Shown: positions 47,409 to 56,521, counted from the first letter of the stretch. The stretch is 64,000 nucleotides of DNA from Pseudomonadales bacterium (GCA_022827905.1 JAJEIQ010000080.1:62001-126000), one strand, 5' to 3'. A program made the numbers and translations. Notes: a model not told the origin generated them from the sequence alone.

Positions 47409-48290
47409 TTGACCCCGTTGCGGGAATTGGCGACACTCCCGGATGACAGAACGATTACAAAGGATGGGGACGCGCCGTTGTACGAAGAACTTGACGTGGG
47501 AAGCCATCAAACCCGGTCACCGCCGTTCTGGTACCTGGCTGCCGAATTGCCGCGAATGCTTGGTGAAGCGGCATCGCTGCCAGTGGTTTGGTCTGCCTTG
47601 ACGGCCAACGCCCCCAAGGGCGATGGGCATCCGGTGCTGGTGCTGCCTGGCTTCACGGCCGGGGACGGCTCCACCTTGTTGCTGCGGCGATTCCTCACTC
47701 GGCTCGGCTACAACACCCTGCCTTGGCTCCTAGGCGACAATCGGGGCGCCCCGGCGCAGTTGCTCAGCCTCATGCGGCGCTTCTACCGGCTGACCCAAAC
47801 CTACGACGAACCGATCTCCATAGTCGGCCAGAGCTTGGGCGGCGTTTACGCACGCGAGATCGCGCGGGAGTTCCCGGACGCCGTGCGTTTTGTGGTCACC
47901 TTGGGCAGCCCATTCGCCGCCACCAGTCATCACTCCACCAGTCCGTTGGTGGCCCGCTTGTTCGAATCGATGTCCGGCGTCACCGTGGAGCAAATGCGCA
48001 CCAAGATGGCGCATCAGGATTCCCGGCTGCCCCCGCCGGTGCCTGTCAGCGCCCTCTACAGCCGCACCGATGGCGTGGTGAGCTGGCGTGCCTGCATGGA
48101 GCGCGAATCGGATCTGACGGAGAACATCGAGGTGATCGGCAGCCACAGCGGCATGGCCATGCATCCGATGGTGCTGCACGTCGTCGCCGATCGGCTGGCG
48201 CAGCGCTTGGACAACTGGGCGAAGTTCGACCGGCACTGCGGCTTGCGGCCCCTTGTCTATCCGAGTCCCGCTTCGCCGCAAAGGGCTTAG
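47409..48290 (+). CDS. Alpha/beta hydrolase (esterase/lipase-like)
   Basis: Up to 293 residues. The fold is clear from HPVLVLPGFTAGDGS, the nucleophile elbow GQSLGGVYARE, and LGSPFAA; the likely His is in GSHSGMAMHP. It is an esterase-type elbow and not the GxCxG of PHA synthases. The start is uncertain: TTG at 47409 or TTG at 47478, neither with a good Shine-Dalgarno. It lies 5 bases upstream of phaR, so a role in storage-compound turnover is plausible. Confidence 0.82.
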   Translation: MTPLRELATLPDDRTITKDGDAPLYEELDVGSHQTRSPPFWYLAAELPRMLGEAASLPVVWSALTANAPKGDGHPVLVLPGFTAGDGSTLLLRRFLTRLGYNTLPWLLGDNRGAPAQLLSLMRRFYRLTQTYDEPISIVGQSLGGVYAREIAREFPDAVRFVVTLGSPFAATSHHSTSPLVARLFESMSGVTVEQMRTKMAHQDSRLPPPVPVSALYSRTDGVVSWRACMERESDLTENIEVIGSHSGMAMHPMVLHVVADRLAQRLDNWAKFDRHCGLRPLVYPSPASPQRA

Positions 48291-48295
48291 GCTAA

Positions 48296-48739
48296 GTGCA
48301 TCGGCTCAAGAAATACCCAAACCGGCGGCTCTACGACAGCACCGATAGCAAGTACGTCACCCTGCACGACTTGCGCCAACTGATCGTTGACGGCGAGAGC
48401 ATCAGCGTGACGGACAGTCGCGATGGCGGCGACATCACCCGCGCCGTGCTCATGCAGATACTGTCCGAACAGGAGGCCGAGGGGCACGAGCCGGTGCTCA
48501 CCAACCGCGCTCTTGAGCAAATTATCCGCTTTTATGGCGACCGGATGGGCAGCGTCGCCTCCCGCTACATCGAGCAATCCATGCTGACCCTGCTTGAGCA
48601 TCAGGATCAGTTCCGCTCCCGCATGCGGCAATTGAGCGAACTGAATCCGCTCAACATCATGCGCCAAGCCCTGGACGGCGCAGCGCCCCGCAACCCGCCA
48701 CCCCCGGCGGAGGAGCCGCCAGACGCCGATCGGTCGTGA
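48296..48739 (+). CDS. phaR: PHA synthesis regulator
   Basis: 147 residues. The N-terminal DNA-binding domain has the signature KKYPNRRLYDSTDSKYVTL, followed by DLRQLI and a helical PHA-sensing part. PhaR represses phasin (and often its own) transcription until PHA granules titrate it. GTG start at 48296. Its stop overlaps the GTG of the next amidase gene (GTGA). Confidence 0.92.
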   Translation: MHRLKKYPNRRLYDSTDSKYVTLHDLRQLIVDGESISVTDSRDGGDITRAVLMQILSEQEAEGHEPVLTNRALEQIIRFYGDRMGSVASRYIEQSMLTLLEHQDQFRSRMRQLSELNPLNIMRQALDGAAPRNPPPPAEEPPDADRS

Positions 48740-50163
48740 CCGGCCTCGTCTGGCAGAGCGCTCGTCAACTGACGGGGACCATCCGCACGGGCAAGCTGTC
48801 CGCAGCCGAGTTGATGGCGGCGGCTTACGATCAAATCGAACGGCTCAATCCGAAAGTCAATGCCATCGTCAACCTGCTGCCCCGGGATGAAGCTCTGGCG
48901 GCGGCGCACGAGCAGGACCAAACCCGCGCAAGGGGCGAAGCCCTAGGCGCGTTGGCGGGCCTGCCTCTAGCCGTGAAGGACTTGGAGGACGCCCAGGGCT
49001 TTCCCACCACCTTCGGCTTCCGGCCATTCGCAGAGGCAGTGGCCAAGGCCGATGGTGAAGTCGCTGCCCGCATGCGCCAAGCCGGGGCCATCGTCATCGG
49101 CAAGACCAACGCACCCGAATTCGGCCTCGGCTCCAACACCTTCAACGCGCTCTTCGGTGCCACCCGCAATCCCTACGATTTGGAAAGGACCGCAGGCGGC
49201 AGCAGCGGCGGTGCGGCGGTGGCCTTGGCCACGGGCATGCTGGCCATCGCCGACGGCAGCGACATGGGCGGCTCGTTGCGCAATCCCGCCGGCTTCTGCA
49301 ACGTGGTGGGCTTTCGCCCCTCCATCGGGCGGGTGCCGGACCAACGCGCCTTCGGCTGGTTGGCGCGATTGAGCACGCTCGGACCCATGGCCCGAAACGT
49401 CGGCGACGCAGCCCTGCTGCTGTCGGTGCAGGCGGGGTACTGCGCCACCGATCCCCTCTCCCGAGTGGAGCCGGATCCAGGATTCAGCGGCGCCTTGGAG
49501 TGTGACCCGAGAACCTTGCGCATCGCGTTCAGCCCTGATTTAGGCGGTTTGCCGGTGCAGGCCGAGGTGCGTGAGCGAATCAGCGCCGCGGCCGCTGTCT
49601 TTGCGGATCTTGGCGCCGATGTGGAGAACGCTTGCCCGAATCTCGATGGGGCGATGGCGGTGTTTCAAGTGCAGCGGGCGGCGACGCTGGCCGCCTTGGG
49701 CAAGCAGCTCGACCAGCAGGTGCCGGACTGGCGCCGACATGCCAAGGACACGGCGCTATGGAACATCGACAAGGGCTCAAGCCTCACCGCTGATGAGCTG
49801 ATTGAGGCGGAGATCGAGCGCACCCAAATCTACCGACGTGCGGCCGGCTTCTTCGAGCGCTACGACATCCTGCTGTGTCCCGCCGCCCAGGTGGCGCCCT
49901 TTCCGATCGGCAACGAATGGGTGCGCGAGATCAACGGCCAGCCCATGACCACCTACATCGACTGGATGGCGGTTTGCTGCGCCATCACGGTCATTTCCGC
50001 GCCTGCCATCTCCGTGCCCGGGGGTTTTACGCCGGACGGCCTGCCGGTGGGCCTGCAAATCGTCGGCGCATCCGGCCAGGACCTCAAGGTGCTCAAGGTG
50101 GCGCGCCTGTTCGAGCAGGCCACCGGCCACGGCAAGGTCCGGCCGCCAATTCTCGAGGAATAG
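48736..50163 (+). CDS. Amidase-signature family hydrolase
   Basis: 475 residues with all three catalytic residues: Lys81 in LAVKDLED, cis-Ser157 in GGSSGGAA and nucleophile Ser180 in SDMGGSLRNPA. Substrate unknown. It is translationally coupled to phaR, which is odd for a PHA regulator operon. It is the last core-like gene before the accessory island. Confidence 0.9.
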   Translation: MTGLVWQSARQLTGTIRTGKLSAAELMAAAYDQIERLNPKVNAIVNLLPRDEALAAAHEQDQTRARGEALGALAGLPLAVKDLEDAQGFPTTFGFRPFAEAVAKADGEVAARMRQAGAIVIGKTNAPEFGLGSNTFNALFGATRNPYDLERTAGGSSGGAAVALATGMLAIADGSDMGGSLRNPAGFCNVVGFRPSIGRVPDQRAFGWLARLSTLGPMARNVGDAALLLSVQAGYCATDPLSRVEPDPGFSGALECDPRTLRIAFSPDLGGLPVQAEVRERISAAAAVFADLGADVENACPNLDGAMAVFQVQRAATLAALGKQLDQQVPDWRRHAKDTALWNIDKGSSLTADELIEAEIERTQIYRRAAGFFERYDILLCPAAQVAPFPIGNEWVREINGQPMTTYIDWMAVCCAITVISAPAISVPGGFTPDGLPVGLQIVGASGQDLKVLKVARLFEQATGHGKVRPPILEE

Positions 50164-50171
50164 CCCGCGCC

Positions 50172-50882
50172 TCAGGGAGAGTAGGCGGCTCGCTTTTCCT
50201 GAACCTGAAGCGATGCGCCCAATTGCTCCGCCTCACGCAGTTGCACCAAGGCCTCAGCACGGGAAAGCAGTGATGCCGCCTTGGGCAACCCCGCGGTCGC
50301 CCGCTCGGCCCAATTGGCTCGCTGGGGTTCGAAAAAGGTGACCGTTCCCTGCTGCGCGGTGGCCACGAGCTGGTGCTGCATACCGGAGTTGTCCAGAAAG
50401 TAGGCGGCATCGGCCATCTGCGCCACCTTGGGCGCATTGTGGAACGATCGCGGGAAGCGCCGGTCCTGAGCGTCCTCCGGGATGTCATGGCCACCGGACA
50501 CGACGCGTAACGCAACTCGCGTCTTGGTCGCAGTCGTCGAGCCAACGGCGACAAACACCATGACCACGCGATACCCGGAGTCTCCCGCCGCTGATACGCT
50601 GCGTAGGATCTCCCGGCTCGACAAGGTCGTTTCGCGTACGAAGGAGTGCCGCGCCTCGATCAGGGCGCGGCTGCGCAGGATCACTTCCCGTCCGGCCCGC
50701 AGGTCGATGACCGCCGGCGCTGCGGAAGTCGCGCCGAGCTCCTTGGCGATGTCGTCCGGGTTTAGGTACTCGCCCGCATCGTAGCCCGCATCGAGAAAGC
50801 GGAGATAGGCGGTCGATTTTCCCGAGCCATTCGGCCCCGCAAATACGGTGAAGCGCGGCTGATCAGCGGTATCGGAGGCCAT
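50172..50882 (-). CDS. Zeta-type toxin (P-loop kinase)
   Basis: 236 residues. Walker A is GPNGSGKST (16-24); then NPDDIAKEL and FVRETTLSSREIL, and RVVSGGHDIPEDAQDRRF, all in the order seen in gram-negative zeta-like toxins, which phosphorylate UDP-GlcNAc or related sugars. It is coupled to the upstream small gene by a 20-base overlap, the usual antitoxin-toxin order. Confidence 0.85.
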   Translation of the reverse strand: MASDTADQPRFTVFAGPNGSGKSTAYLRFLDAGYDAGEYLNPDDIAKELGATSAAPAVIDLRAGREVILRSRALIEARHSFVRETTLSSREILRSVSAAGDSGYRVVMVFVAVGSTTATKTRVALRVVSGGHDIPEDAQDRRFPRSFHNAPKVAQMADAAYFLDNSGMQHQLVATAQQGTVTFFEPQRANWAERATAGLPKAASLLSRAEALVQLREAEQLGASLQVQEKRAAYSP

Positions 50883-51135
50883 TTAGGGACACCTTGTGCT
50901 GGCTGAACAAAGCCATCACCGCCTCACGGTCGTATGGTTCAGGAATGGGCGTGTGCGACCCGTCCGGGTGGTATAGCACCACTTGCCCGTCGAGCTCGAT
51001 CACCCGGGAGATGCCGAGTCGGTCGCACTCCTCGTTGAACTTGCGCCCGCCCTCCTCGATCACCCCGATGAACTCGACTGGATCGAGCTCCTCCATGAAT
51101 CGCTTACCGGTTGCTTCTGCTGAGAACTGTGACAT
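50863..51135 (-). CDS. Putative antitoxin of the zeta-type toxin
   Basis: 90 acidic residues without a recognised DNA-binding motif, with the short pattern FNEECDRLGISRVIELDGQVV. ATG at 51135 has GGAGG 6 bases upstream. A -10-like TATCAT lies near 51170 on the minus strand. Position and overlap with the toxin make the antitoxin role likely. Confidence 0.65.
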   Translation of the reverse strand: MSQFSAEATGKRFMEELDPVEFIGVIEEGGRKFNEECDRLGISRVIELDGQVVLYHPDGSHTPIPEPYDREAVMALFSQHKVSLNGLRYR

Positions 51136-51200
51136 CGACGGCCTCCGAGTCATCCATTGATTTGCGCAGGATGATAGCGTAAGGATTCGAGAAGAAAACC

Positions 51201-51314
51201 ATGCACTACGTTGTCGTCATCGACAAGGACGCTGATAGCCTTCACGAATTTGGTTCCGGTACTCGTTGGAGGTCACCAAAAAAGGTTCAGGGACCGCCCA
51301 ATGGGTTGCTTTAG
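51201..51314 (+). pseudogene. Truncated HicB-like antitoxin remnant
   Basis: A 37-codon frame starting MHYVVVIDKDADSLHEF, which matches the first residues of HicB antitoxins before the sequence diverges and stops. The RNase H-like core and DNA-binding tail are missing and no hicA stands beside it. It ends 4 bases inside the end of the RES gene. Probably debris of a former toxin-antitoxin pair; a chance short frame cannot be excluded. Confidence 0.4.
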
Positions 51315-51937
51315 GTGAGTGCGTAGCCGAGAGTTCGGGCCGCGTGGTCGAGCATGGTTGCGAGTTCAGGGTGGCTCAGGTGCTCGTCGAACAAGGGGGT
51401 AGAGTTGAGCGAGGATTCGGCGCGGTCATAAAAGGCGTAGCACGGCTGGTTGGCATGCATGCTGGAAGCGTAGCGTAACCCATCGATGTCTGGGAATGCG
51501 TCGTATATCTCGCGGGACCAATGGCGTGCGCCGGCACGCTGGCCTGAGTTGATCGCCATAGACCCCCCGGCGCGGGTGATCCATGGACCGGCAACGTCGA
51601 GGAGACGAAGGTCGGTAGTGAACACGAACTCGGCCAGACGCGGCGTGTTTGTGAAGGAATCGATGTTGTGGGTTTCCTGGAAAACCTCGGCGAGGCACGT
51701 TACGGGGTCATCGGCAGCGTAGAGGATCGAGCGTGGGGAGGCGCGATCGTCGAGGTGATGGTCGAAGCGTGCATTGACAATCGGCCCGGCGCTACGGAAA
51801 GTGGACCAATTTGTGCTGTAGGGGTGGCGACAATAGAGCCTCCAGACCCGAGTATCTGCCGCGAGAACGAAAACCTCGTTGTCGCGGGGCAAATAGTCGC
51901 GGAGGCGCTTCGGAGGCGCCTGGAGGTGATTGGCCAA
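51311..51937 (-). CDS. RES-domain toxin
   Basis: 208 residues with the RES fold: Arg in RVWRLYCRHPY, ARFDHH, ILYAADDPVTCLAEVFQE and the late DGLRYASSM. RES toxins (ParT/MbcT group) consume NAD or ADP-ribosylate. It follows its presumed antitoxin by only 3 bases on the same strand. Confidence 0.85.
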   Translation of the reverse strand: MANHLQAPPKRLRDYLPRDNEVFVLAADTRVWRLYCRHPYSTNWSTFRSAGPIVNARFDHHLDDRASPRSILYAADDPVTCLAEVFQETHNIDSFTNTPRLAEFVFTTDLRLLDVAGPWITRAGGSMAINSGQRAGARHWSREIYDAFPDIDGLRYASSMHANQPCYAFYDRAESSLNSTPLFDEHLSHPELATMLDHAARTLGYALT

Positions 51938-51940
51938 AGT

Positions 51941-52960
51941 TCAGGCAGGCGTGGCGACGGCGACGGAAGCCGCCAGTCGGCAAACCGGTTCCAATGAATA
52001 GTGATGCAATAGCCAATCGCGCGGCGAGGTCGCTTCGAAGTCAGTTTGTTCGAGGGCTAGGTCGGGATTCGGGCTGGTGAACCAGTTGAAGACCCCGACC
52101 GGGTGGATGGCAGCGTCGATGCGTGGAAGGACTTTCTCCACCTTTGGTACGAGGCCTTGGGAGTGGAATTGGAATAGCGGGAGTCGCGTGTGAACCGCAG
52201 GCGCCGGGGATGCGTTATAGAGGTGTCGCTTCTTGACCAGATTGGACACCGTGCGTTGGTCGAAGCGCAATAGCTGGGCGGTCTCGCTGCGGGTGAAGCC
52301 GGTGGCGCAGAGAGCAGCGAACGTCAAGGCTGATCGGAGGGTGGACGGCAGGCGTCCGTTCTGGCCTTCGCGATGGAACTGGGCGAGGCGCTGGCGTTGC
52401 GGACCGGTGATCTGGCCATTGGGCAAGGCCTGAAGTCGTCGTCGAGCCTGCTCGCTGAGTTCGTGATCCAATGCGGTTGAGAACGCGAGCTGGACGTGTT
52501 GCATATCGTGCGGGGCGGGTGAGGGGTCAAGCAGCCGCGACCAGTCGACGCCGGGTCGGCGAACGAACGGTGGATTGCCGATGACGTTTTGGGCGACTTC
52601 GCACAATTCGCGGCGTACTGCGTCGACAGGGGCGTCAAATCTATGGCGCGCGAGGACCGAGATGATCGGGTCGGGCTGGCGTCGATACACCGTGCCAGCG
52701 GTGAAAAGAGTTGACTTGGTTTGCCTGTGGCGCTTGTATGGCTCGAAGCCATGCGACTCCATGATGGGGCGGACAAGGCGGCCGATCTGTTGCTTGACTG
52801 GGTTCGGGCGGACACGGTCGCCGAACTGGCGTAGGAGATCCGAGCCGATTGCTTCGACGGCTGGACGCCCAGCCTCGGACGCGGCCACCATCAAGCGGAC
52901 GGTGGACTCGTCGCCGAGAAACTCGGAGATTGCTTGTTCCAATGGGATGTCTGCTGGCAT
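51941..52960 (-). CDS. Large composite antitoxin with Xre/ParS-like C-terminus
   Basis: 339 residues, more than twice the normal length of RES-partner antitoxins. The last about 70 residues, with FNWFTSPNPDLALEQTDF and DWLLHHYSLEPVCRLA, resemble the toxin-binding domain of Xre-MbcA-ParS antitoxins. A helix-turn-helix is visible at about 222-250 (GFTRSETAQLLRFDQRTVSN). The N-terminal 110 residues contain RPIMESHGFEPYKRHRQTK and LFTAGTVYRR, similar to a small domain I recall from accessory-island proteins. An internal block of unknown kind lies between. Confidence 0.65.
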   Translation of the reverse strand: MPADIPLEQAISEFLGDESTVRLMVAASEAGRPAVEAIGSDLLRQFGDRVRPNPVKQQIGRLVRPIMESHGFEPYKRHRQTKSTLFTAGTVYRRQPDPIISVLARHRFDAPVDAVRRELCEVAQNVIGNPPFVRRPGVDWSRLLDPSPAPHDMQHVQLAFSTALDHELSEQARRRLQALPNGQITGPQRQRLAQFHREGQNGRLPSTLRSALTFAALCATGFTRSETAQLLRFDQRTVSNLVKKRHLYNASPAPAVHTRLPLFQFHSQGLVPKVEKVLPRIDAAIHPVGVFNWFTSPNPDLALEQTDFEATSPRDWLLHHYSLEPVCRLAASVAVATPA

Positions 52961-52994
52961 GGAGTTTTTGTGAATTCAAAGAGTACTTCGGTAG

Positions 52995-53023
52995 ATCATG
53001 CCGAAAGTTCTGGATGGCCGCAA
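52995..53023 (-). promoter_or_regulatory. Candidate promoter of the RES antitoxin-toxin pair
   Basis: Minus strand: TTGCGG (53018-53023), 17-base spacer, CATGAT (52995-53000), about 35 bases before the antitoxin start. Confidence 0.35.
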
Positions 53024-53044
53024 ACGATTTAGGCTATGAGGCTG

Positions 53045-53275
53045 TCAGGCGGTTTTCCGGGTGGAGGTAGCGACAGTCGGTTGGAGGTGCTGGAGAGTCT
53101 TGGAGATGGCCTCCCGGAAATCACGTTGAGGGGCAAGTGCGTCATCTTCGTTCATGACTGGCGTTGGGGACCGGAAGCGGCTCGTGACGACTGGATCATG
53201 CGGTGACCAACCGTCGGCTGGCACGGGCTTGTCACGAGGGTCACGGGCCTTGTCGTCCATTCCGCCGTCAAACAC
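53045..53275 (-). CDS. Short hypothetical frame in the defence island
   Basis: A GTG-started frame of 76 codons; an internal ATG at 53260 is an alternative start. The product is rich in Asp, Pro and Arg with no recognised motif. The whole interval 52961-53380 holds otherwise only the promoter noted above. It may be a remnant or chance frame downstream of the restriction-modification gene. Confidence 0.25.
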   Translation of the reverse strand: MFDGGMDDKARDPRDKPVPADGWSPHDPVVTSRFRSPTPVMNEDDALAPQRDFREAISKTLQHLQPTVATSTRKTA

Positions 53276-53380
53276 GCCGTGTGCTGCATGACAAAACGAT
53301 GGTGGTCCCGCCTCTCATCTGAAACGACCGTCCCGTTTTGCCTCGCCAGCTTGCTCCCTAGCGTATCCGAGCCGCCGCAT

Positions 53381-55990
53381 TCACTTCGGCGGCTTGAAGG
53401 CGTCCAAGATCATCCCTGCACGTTCGGCGTTCAACAGCATTTTCTCGTTCAGTATCTCGGCTGCGGCCGCCTCCTCGCGCTGCGCCCTATCTCTCGCCGA
53501 CTCTGCGTCTTCCAAGTGGCCTAGAAATGCCTGAACTGTCTGACTGTCGGGATATGGGAACGCGATGTCTCGAATGTCCTCCCAATAAACTCTAGTGCGA
53601 TTTGCTCCTGTGGCACGAAGCAGCATCTCTGCTCGGATTTCGGGAGAGCGAAGTAATGCTTGGACCACCCGAGCGTCGTAACTTTGCCTTGCCTTGAGTA
53701 CGGTGTACTCCTTTGAGACGACTAGTCCGTCAAGGTTCGGAGGAACGACTGCGACACTTCCATAGCTCGCCGCAATGTTGGAGATTACAATTTCTCCTTG
53801 CCGGACTCGATATAGCTGCGGATACTCGGTTTCAGTCCGCGGGAATATCACCCGATCAGGCGTTGGGGTGCCATCATACTTCACAGTAAAAAGCTTCACA
53901 TGACCCTCATGTACCTCACACTCGACTGTATCAGAAGCCCCAAAATCCTTGACATCCACGACGTCTGACAAAAGCGTCGTGCTATTGGACCGGCGCCAGT
54001 CTTGCTCAATTAGACAGTGCTTCACGTCGAGCCGGTCCTCGGCGCGCGAAGCTGGCACGATGAAGGTCGAATTGCCCTTCCCTTCTAGGAAAAGGCTGTA
54101 CTCGCGAACGACTTTCTCAACTTCCAAACGAGCCCTTTCCCGCAATTCGTCGTCTCCCGGCATCCATCGACGCCTTTTCGGATCATCGATTCCGACGAAC
54201 CTGCACGCATACATGAAGATAGATGGATCATCACTTGGCTCGCCTATACCGTAGTCGACTCGCTTCTCTAGAACGATGAAGGACGTCTTAACCCTCGCCT
54301 CCGAACGCTGAAATGCATCCCCTGGCAACGATACGACGGCGCGAACGACATAGAGTCTTCGCAATGTGTCCCGGAACCACTTGTATTTCTTTCCGTTGAG
54401 AAATCCATCGTCGATTACGGACACCAGCCGTCCCCCAGGCTTCAGGTAGTGATGATACATTTCGAAGAACATTAGTTTTGCTAGCAGCCTGTCCTTGCCC
54501 GCCGCGATGGTGTATTGGTCGAGCACCCAAGCGTCACCTTCCTTAGATCGCTCATATTTTTTGGAGAATGGTGGGTTCGTTAGCACCACATCGAACTTCT
54601 CAGCCAGACCTAGGTCACGCAGTTCGTCCTTCTCCGTCGTTTCCTCTGGATTGTCTGTAGCATCAACTTGGACTTTCAGATCCAAGCCGTCTACGTTGAA
54701 TATTCGGCTTCCGCCATCCCCATGAAGATACATGTTCAAACGGGCAATCTTGGCCAAATTCGGACTCTTGGCGAAGTCAATACCGTATATGTGATCCTCC
54801 GCGATCTGCCTTTTCCTAGCCTCCTTCGCCCGGCTAGACAGTGATGCATTTGCGTTCACTTTTCGCCACATCTCGGCCAAAGCGTCGATCAAGAAACCAC
54901 CAGTACCGCAGCATCCATCAAGGATCAGGTCTGTCACGTCGAGTTGGCCCAATCCGACGCCAAGTTTCACCAATGTTCTCGGTGTGAAGTATTGCCCTAA
55001 GTCCTTGCCGCGCATTGTCGCACTCAGGAAGTTCTCGAATAGGCGGCCGTTGAGATCTGCGTCAATTCCAAACAGATAGAGGCCCTCTAGCCTCTCTACG
55101 ACACCCCGGATGGTCTCTGGCTTAAGCTTGATTCGTTCGCCCTCGTCAAAGAACCGTTTCCTTAAGCGCCTCGCTATCTGTGTCTCAACGTCGTCCATGA
55201 ATCTTCTGAACAAGATGGAATCAACCGGGTTTGGTGTGGACTCGGCATGCCTCGTGATCCAATGCATCGAGAACTCAACGTCGTTGGCTGGGTGGTCAAA
55301 CTGCCGTTCAAAGGACAGACCGGGATATCGGTCCCTCACAGCTTTGTCGGAAAGGAGCTTCAGCGTGATTAGCTTCACGAACTCCTCGAAACCAGTTGCT
55401 TGACTGATCTTGTCCGACTGGTGAATGAACTGGTGGCACTTCGCGAAAACGTTGTTTACTTCGGGGATAGTTGGCTTGGAAAAGTGGATTGTGTCCGCCT
55501 CCGCCGGTGTTGCACGTCGACGTGAGAATGCTTGCGGCCGTAACCTCTGTGTCAGTTGTTGATACAGCGGATTGTCGTTTTGGAAGTCGGCGAACGAGAG
55601 GACCAAGCAGGGCTGGGTCTCACCGCACTCGTACAGAGCTGTTGATAGTCCGTTGGAGATGACGAAGTAGCGAACAGGGGGACGTTGTGAATATGAAGCA
55701 TTGATGGCCTCGGAGTACCCGTTTGCTTGCTTGAAGTAGAGATCCAGTTTCTCGCTTGGGGCTTTCGCCTCTAGGATCCAACGGATGTGTCCGGCCGCCT
55801 TCATCGCGAAGTCAGGGCGGTACATGCCCTTTTCTGAGATACTTCCGACGGACAGGTCTTCAAGTGCGGCCTTTGGCCTGATTGCCTTGTCGGGATATCC
55901 AAGAGCTTCAATCAGACGGCGAGCGAAATTCTGCTCGACATCAGCCTCATTGCGGAGGTCGCTATGCTCGCAGAAGAGATTGCGCATCAA
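53381..55990 (-). CDS. Single-chain restriction-modification enzyme (type IIG / type I-like)
   Basis: 869 residues that combine three functions. Residues about 1-130 form a restriction nuclease domain of the HsdR N-terminal kind with PD (59-60) and EAK (74-76). Residues about 190-600 are an N6-adenine methyltransferase: DGCCGTGGF (358-366) for SAM and NPPF (472-475) for catalysis, flanked by HsdM-like sequence (GKDLGQYFTPRTLV). Residues about 690-869 are one HsdS-like target-recognition domain ending in a coiled helix. No separate hsdR or hsdS is present. Visibly AT-richer than the rest of the window, which fits horizontal transfer. The target sequence cannot be read from the protein. Confidence 0.88.
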   Translation of the reverse strand: MMRNLFCEHSDLRNEADVEQNFARRLIEALGYPDKAIRPKAALEDLSVGSISEKGMYRPDFAMKAAGHIRWILEAKAPSEKLDLYFKQANGYSEAINASYSQRPPVRYFVISNGLSTALYECGETQPCLVLSFADFQNDNPLYQQLTQRLRPQAFSRRRATPAEADTIHFSKPTIPEVNNVFAKCHQFIHQSDKISQATGFEEFVKLITLKLLSDKAVRDRYPGLSFERQFDHPANDVEFSMHWITRHAESTPNPVDSILFRRFMDDVETQIARRLRKRFFDEGERIKLKPETIRGVVERLEGLYLFGIDADLNGRLFENFLSATMRGKDLGQYFTPRTLVKLGVGLGQLDVTDLILDGCCGTGGFLIDALAEMWRKVNANASLSSRAKEARKRQIAEDHIYGIDFAKSPNLAKIARLNMYLHGDGGSRIFNVDGLDLKVQVDATDNPEETTEKDELRDLGLAEKFDVVLTNPPFSKKYERSKEGDAWVLDQYTIAAGKDRLLAKLMFFEMYHHYLKPGGRLVSVIDDGFLNGKKYKWFRDTLRRLYVVRAVVSLPGDAFQRSEARVKTSFIVLEKRVDYGIGEPSDDPSIFMYACRFVGIDDPKRRRWMPGDDELRERARLEVEKVVREYSLFLEGKGNSTFIVPASRAEDRLDVKHCLIEQDWRRSNSTTLLSDVVDVKDFGASDTVECEVHEGHVKLFTVKYDGTPTPDRVIFPRTETEYPQLYRVRQGEIVISNIAASYGSVAVVPPNLDGLVVSKEYTVLKARQSYDARVVQALLRSPEIRAEMLLRATGANRTRVYWEDIRDIAFPYPDSQTVQAFLGHLEDAESARDRAQREEAAAAEILNEKMLLNAERAGMILDAFKPPK

Positions 55991-56190
55991 GGTAGTCCTC
56001 TAGTTCCATTAACTCGGACGTTTTGCCGATTGCTAGGCTGCAGCCCCCGTCCCTATGGCGAAAAGTCGGCGCCAACTGCGATCTCGCCAAAGCTTACGGC
56101 TACCAATGTCGTCGTCCAGAACAGGCGCCAGCACCCAAACACCCGCCGGTGCTCCACGGACTGGGATGTTTGGGCGTCCGAACATCAGGT

Positions 56191-56502
56191 CTAGGTCTGT
56201 TTCTCGCCAGACTGTTGACGAGCGAACAATGTCAATCGCCACCTCACTCCGCGCCCCGATGAACACCTCTCGAACAAATCGGACCTGCCATAGATTGCTG
56301 ACCGGATCGTTGAGGATGCGACGCCATAGCCCTCTGAAGCCTCGACGGCAGACCTCAATTGGGCGAACGAAAGCTCCGGCCACTCCTGGCCGTGCTTGGT
56401 GCTCTTGGCCCACAGACAAGCAACTAGTGAGTCAACCGTTGACGTTCGCCCTTTGCGGCCAGCCACGAACGTCGGCGGGCTTTTGCATGTGTTTTCGTTC
56501 AT
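56191..56502 (-). CDS. Small putative DNA-binding protein near the RM gene
   Basis: 103 residues starting MNENTCK (an ATG at 56523 would add seven). The middle part, SFAQLRSAVEASEG followed by SSTIRSAIYGRSDLFER and GVRWRLT, has the look of a winged helix. Not recognised by family. It lies 200 bases upstream of the RM gene on the same strand and directly under a perfect 16-base palindrome, the layout of RM controller proteins. Function is inferred from that layout only. Confidence 0.45.
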   Translation of the reverse strand: MNENTCKSPPTFVAGRKGRTSTVDSLVACLWAKSTKHGQEWPELSFAQLRSAVEASEGYGVASSTIRSAIYGRSDLFERCSSGRGVRWRLTLFARQQSGEKQT

Positions 56503-56521
56503 GGGTTTAGCATTTTTCCTC

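Noticed and set aside
47409-48290. PHA synthase or depolymerase beside phaR
   Set aside because: The elbow is GQSLGG, not the GxCxG of PhaC, and no PhaZ substrate-binding features are seen; kept as a generic hydrolase.
52999-53041. 13-codon plus-strand frame MPKVLDGRKRFRL
   Set aside because: Too short to support and overlaps the likely promoter of the antitoxin.
53381-55990. BREX PglX-type methylase
   Set aside because: Too short for PglX and no other brx genes nearby; the N-terminal PD...EAK nuclease and single TRD fit a type IIG/type I-like enzyme.
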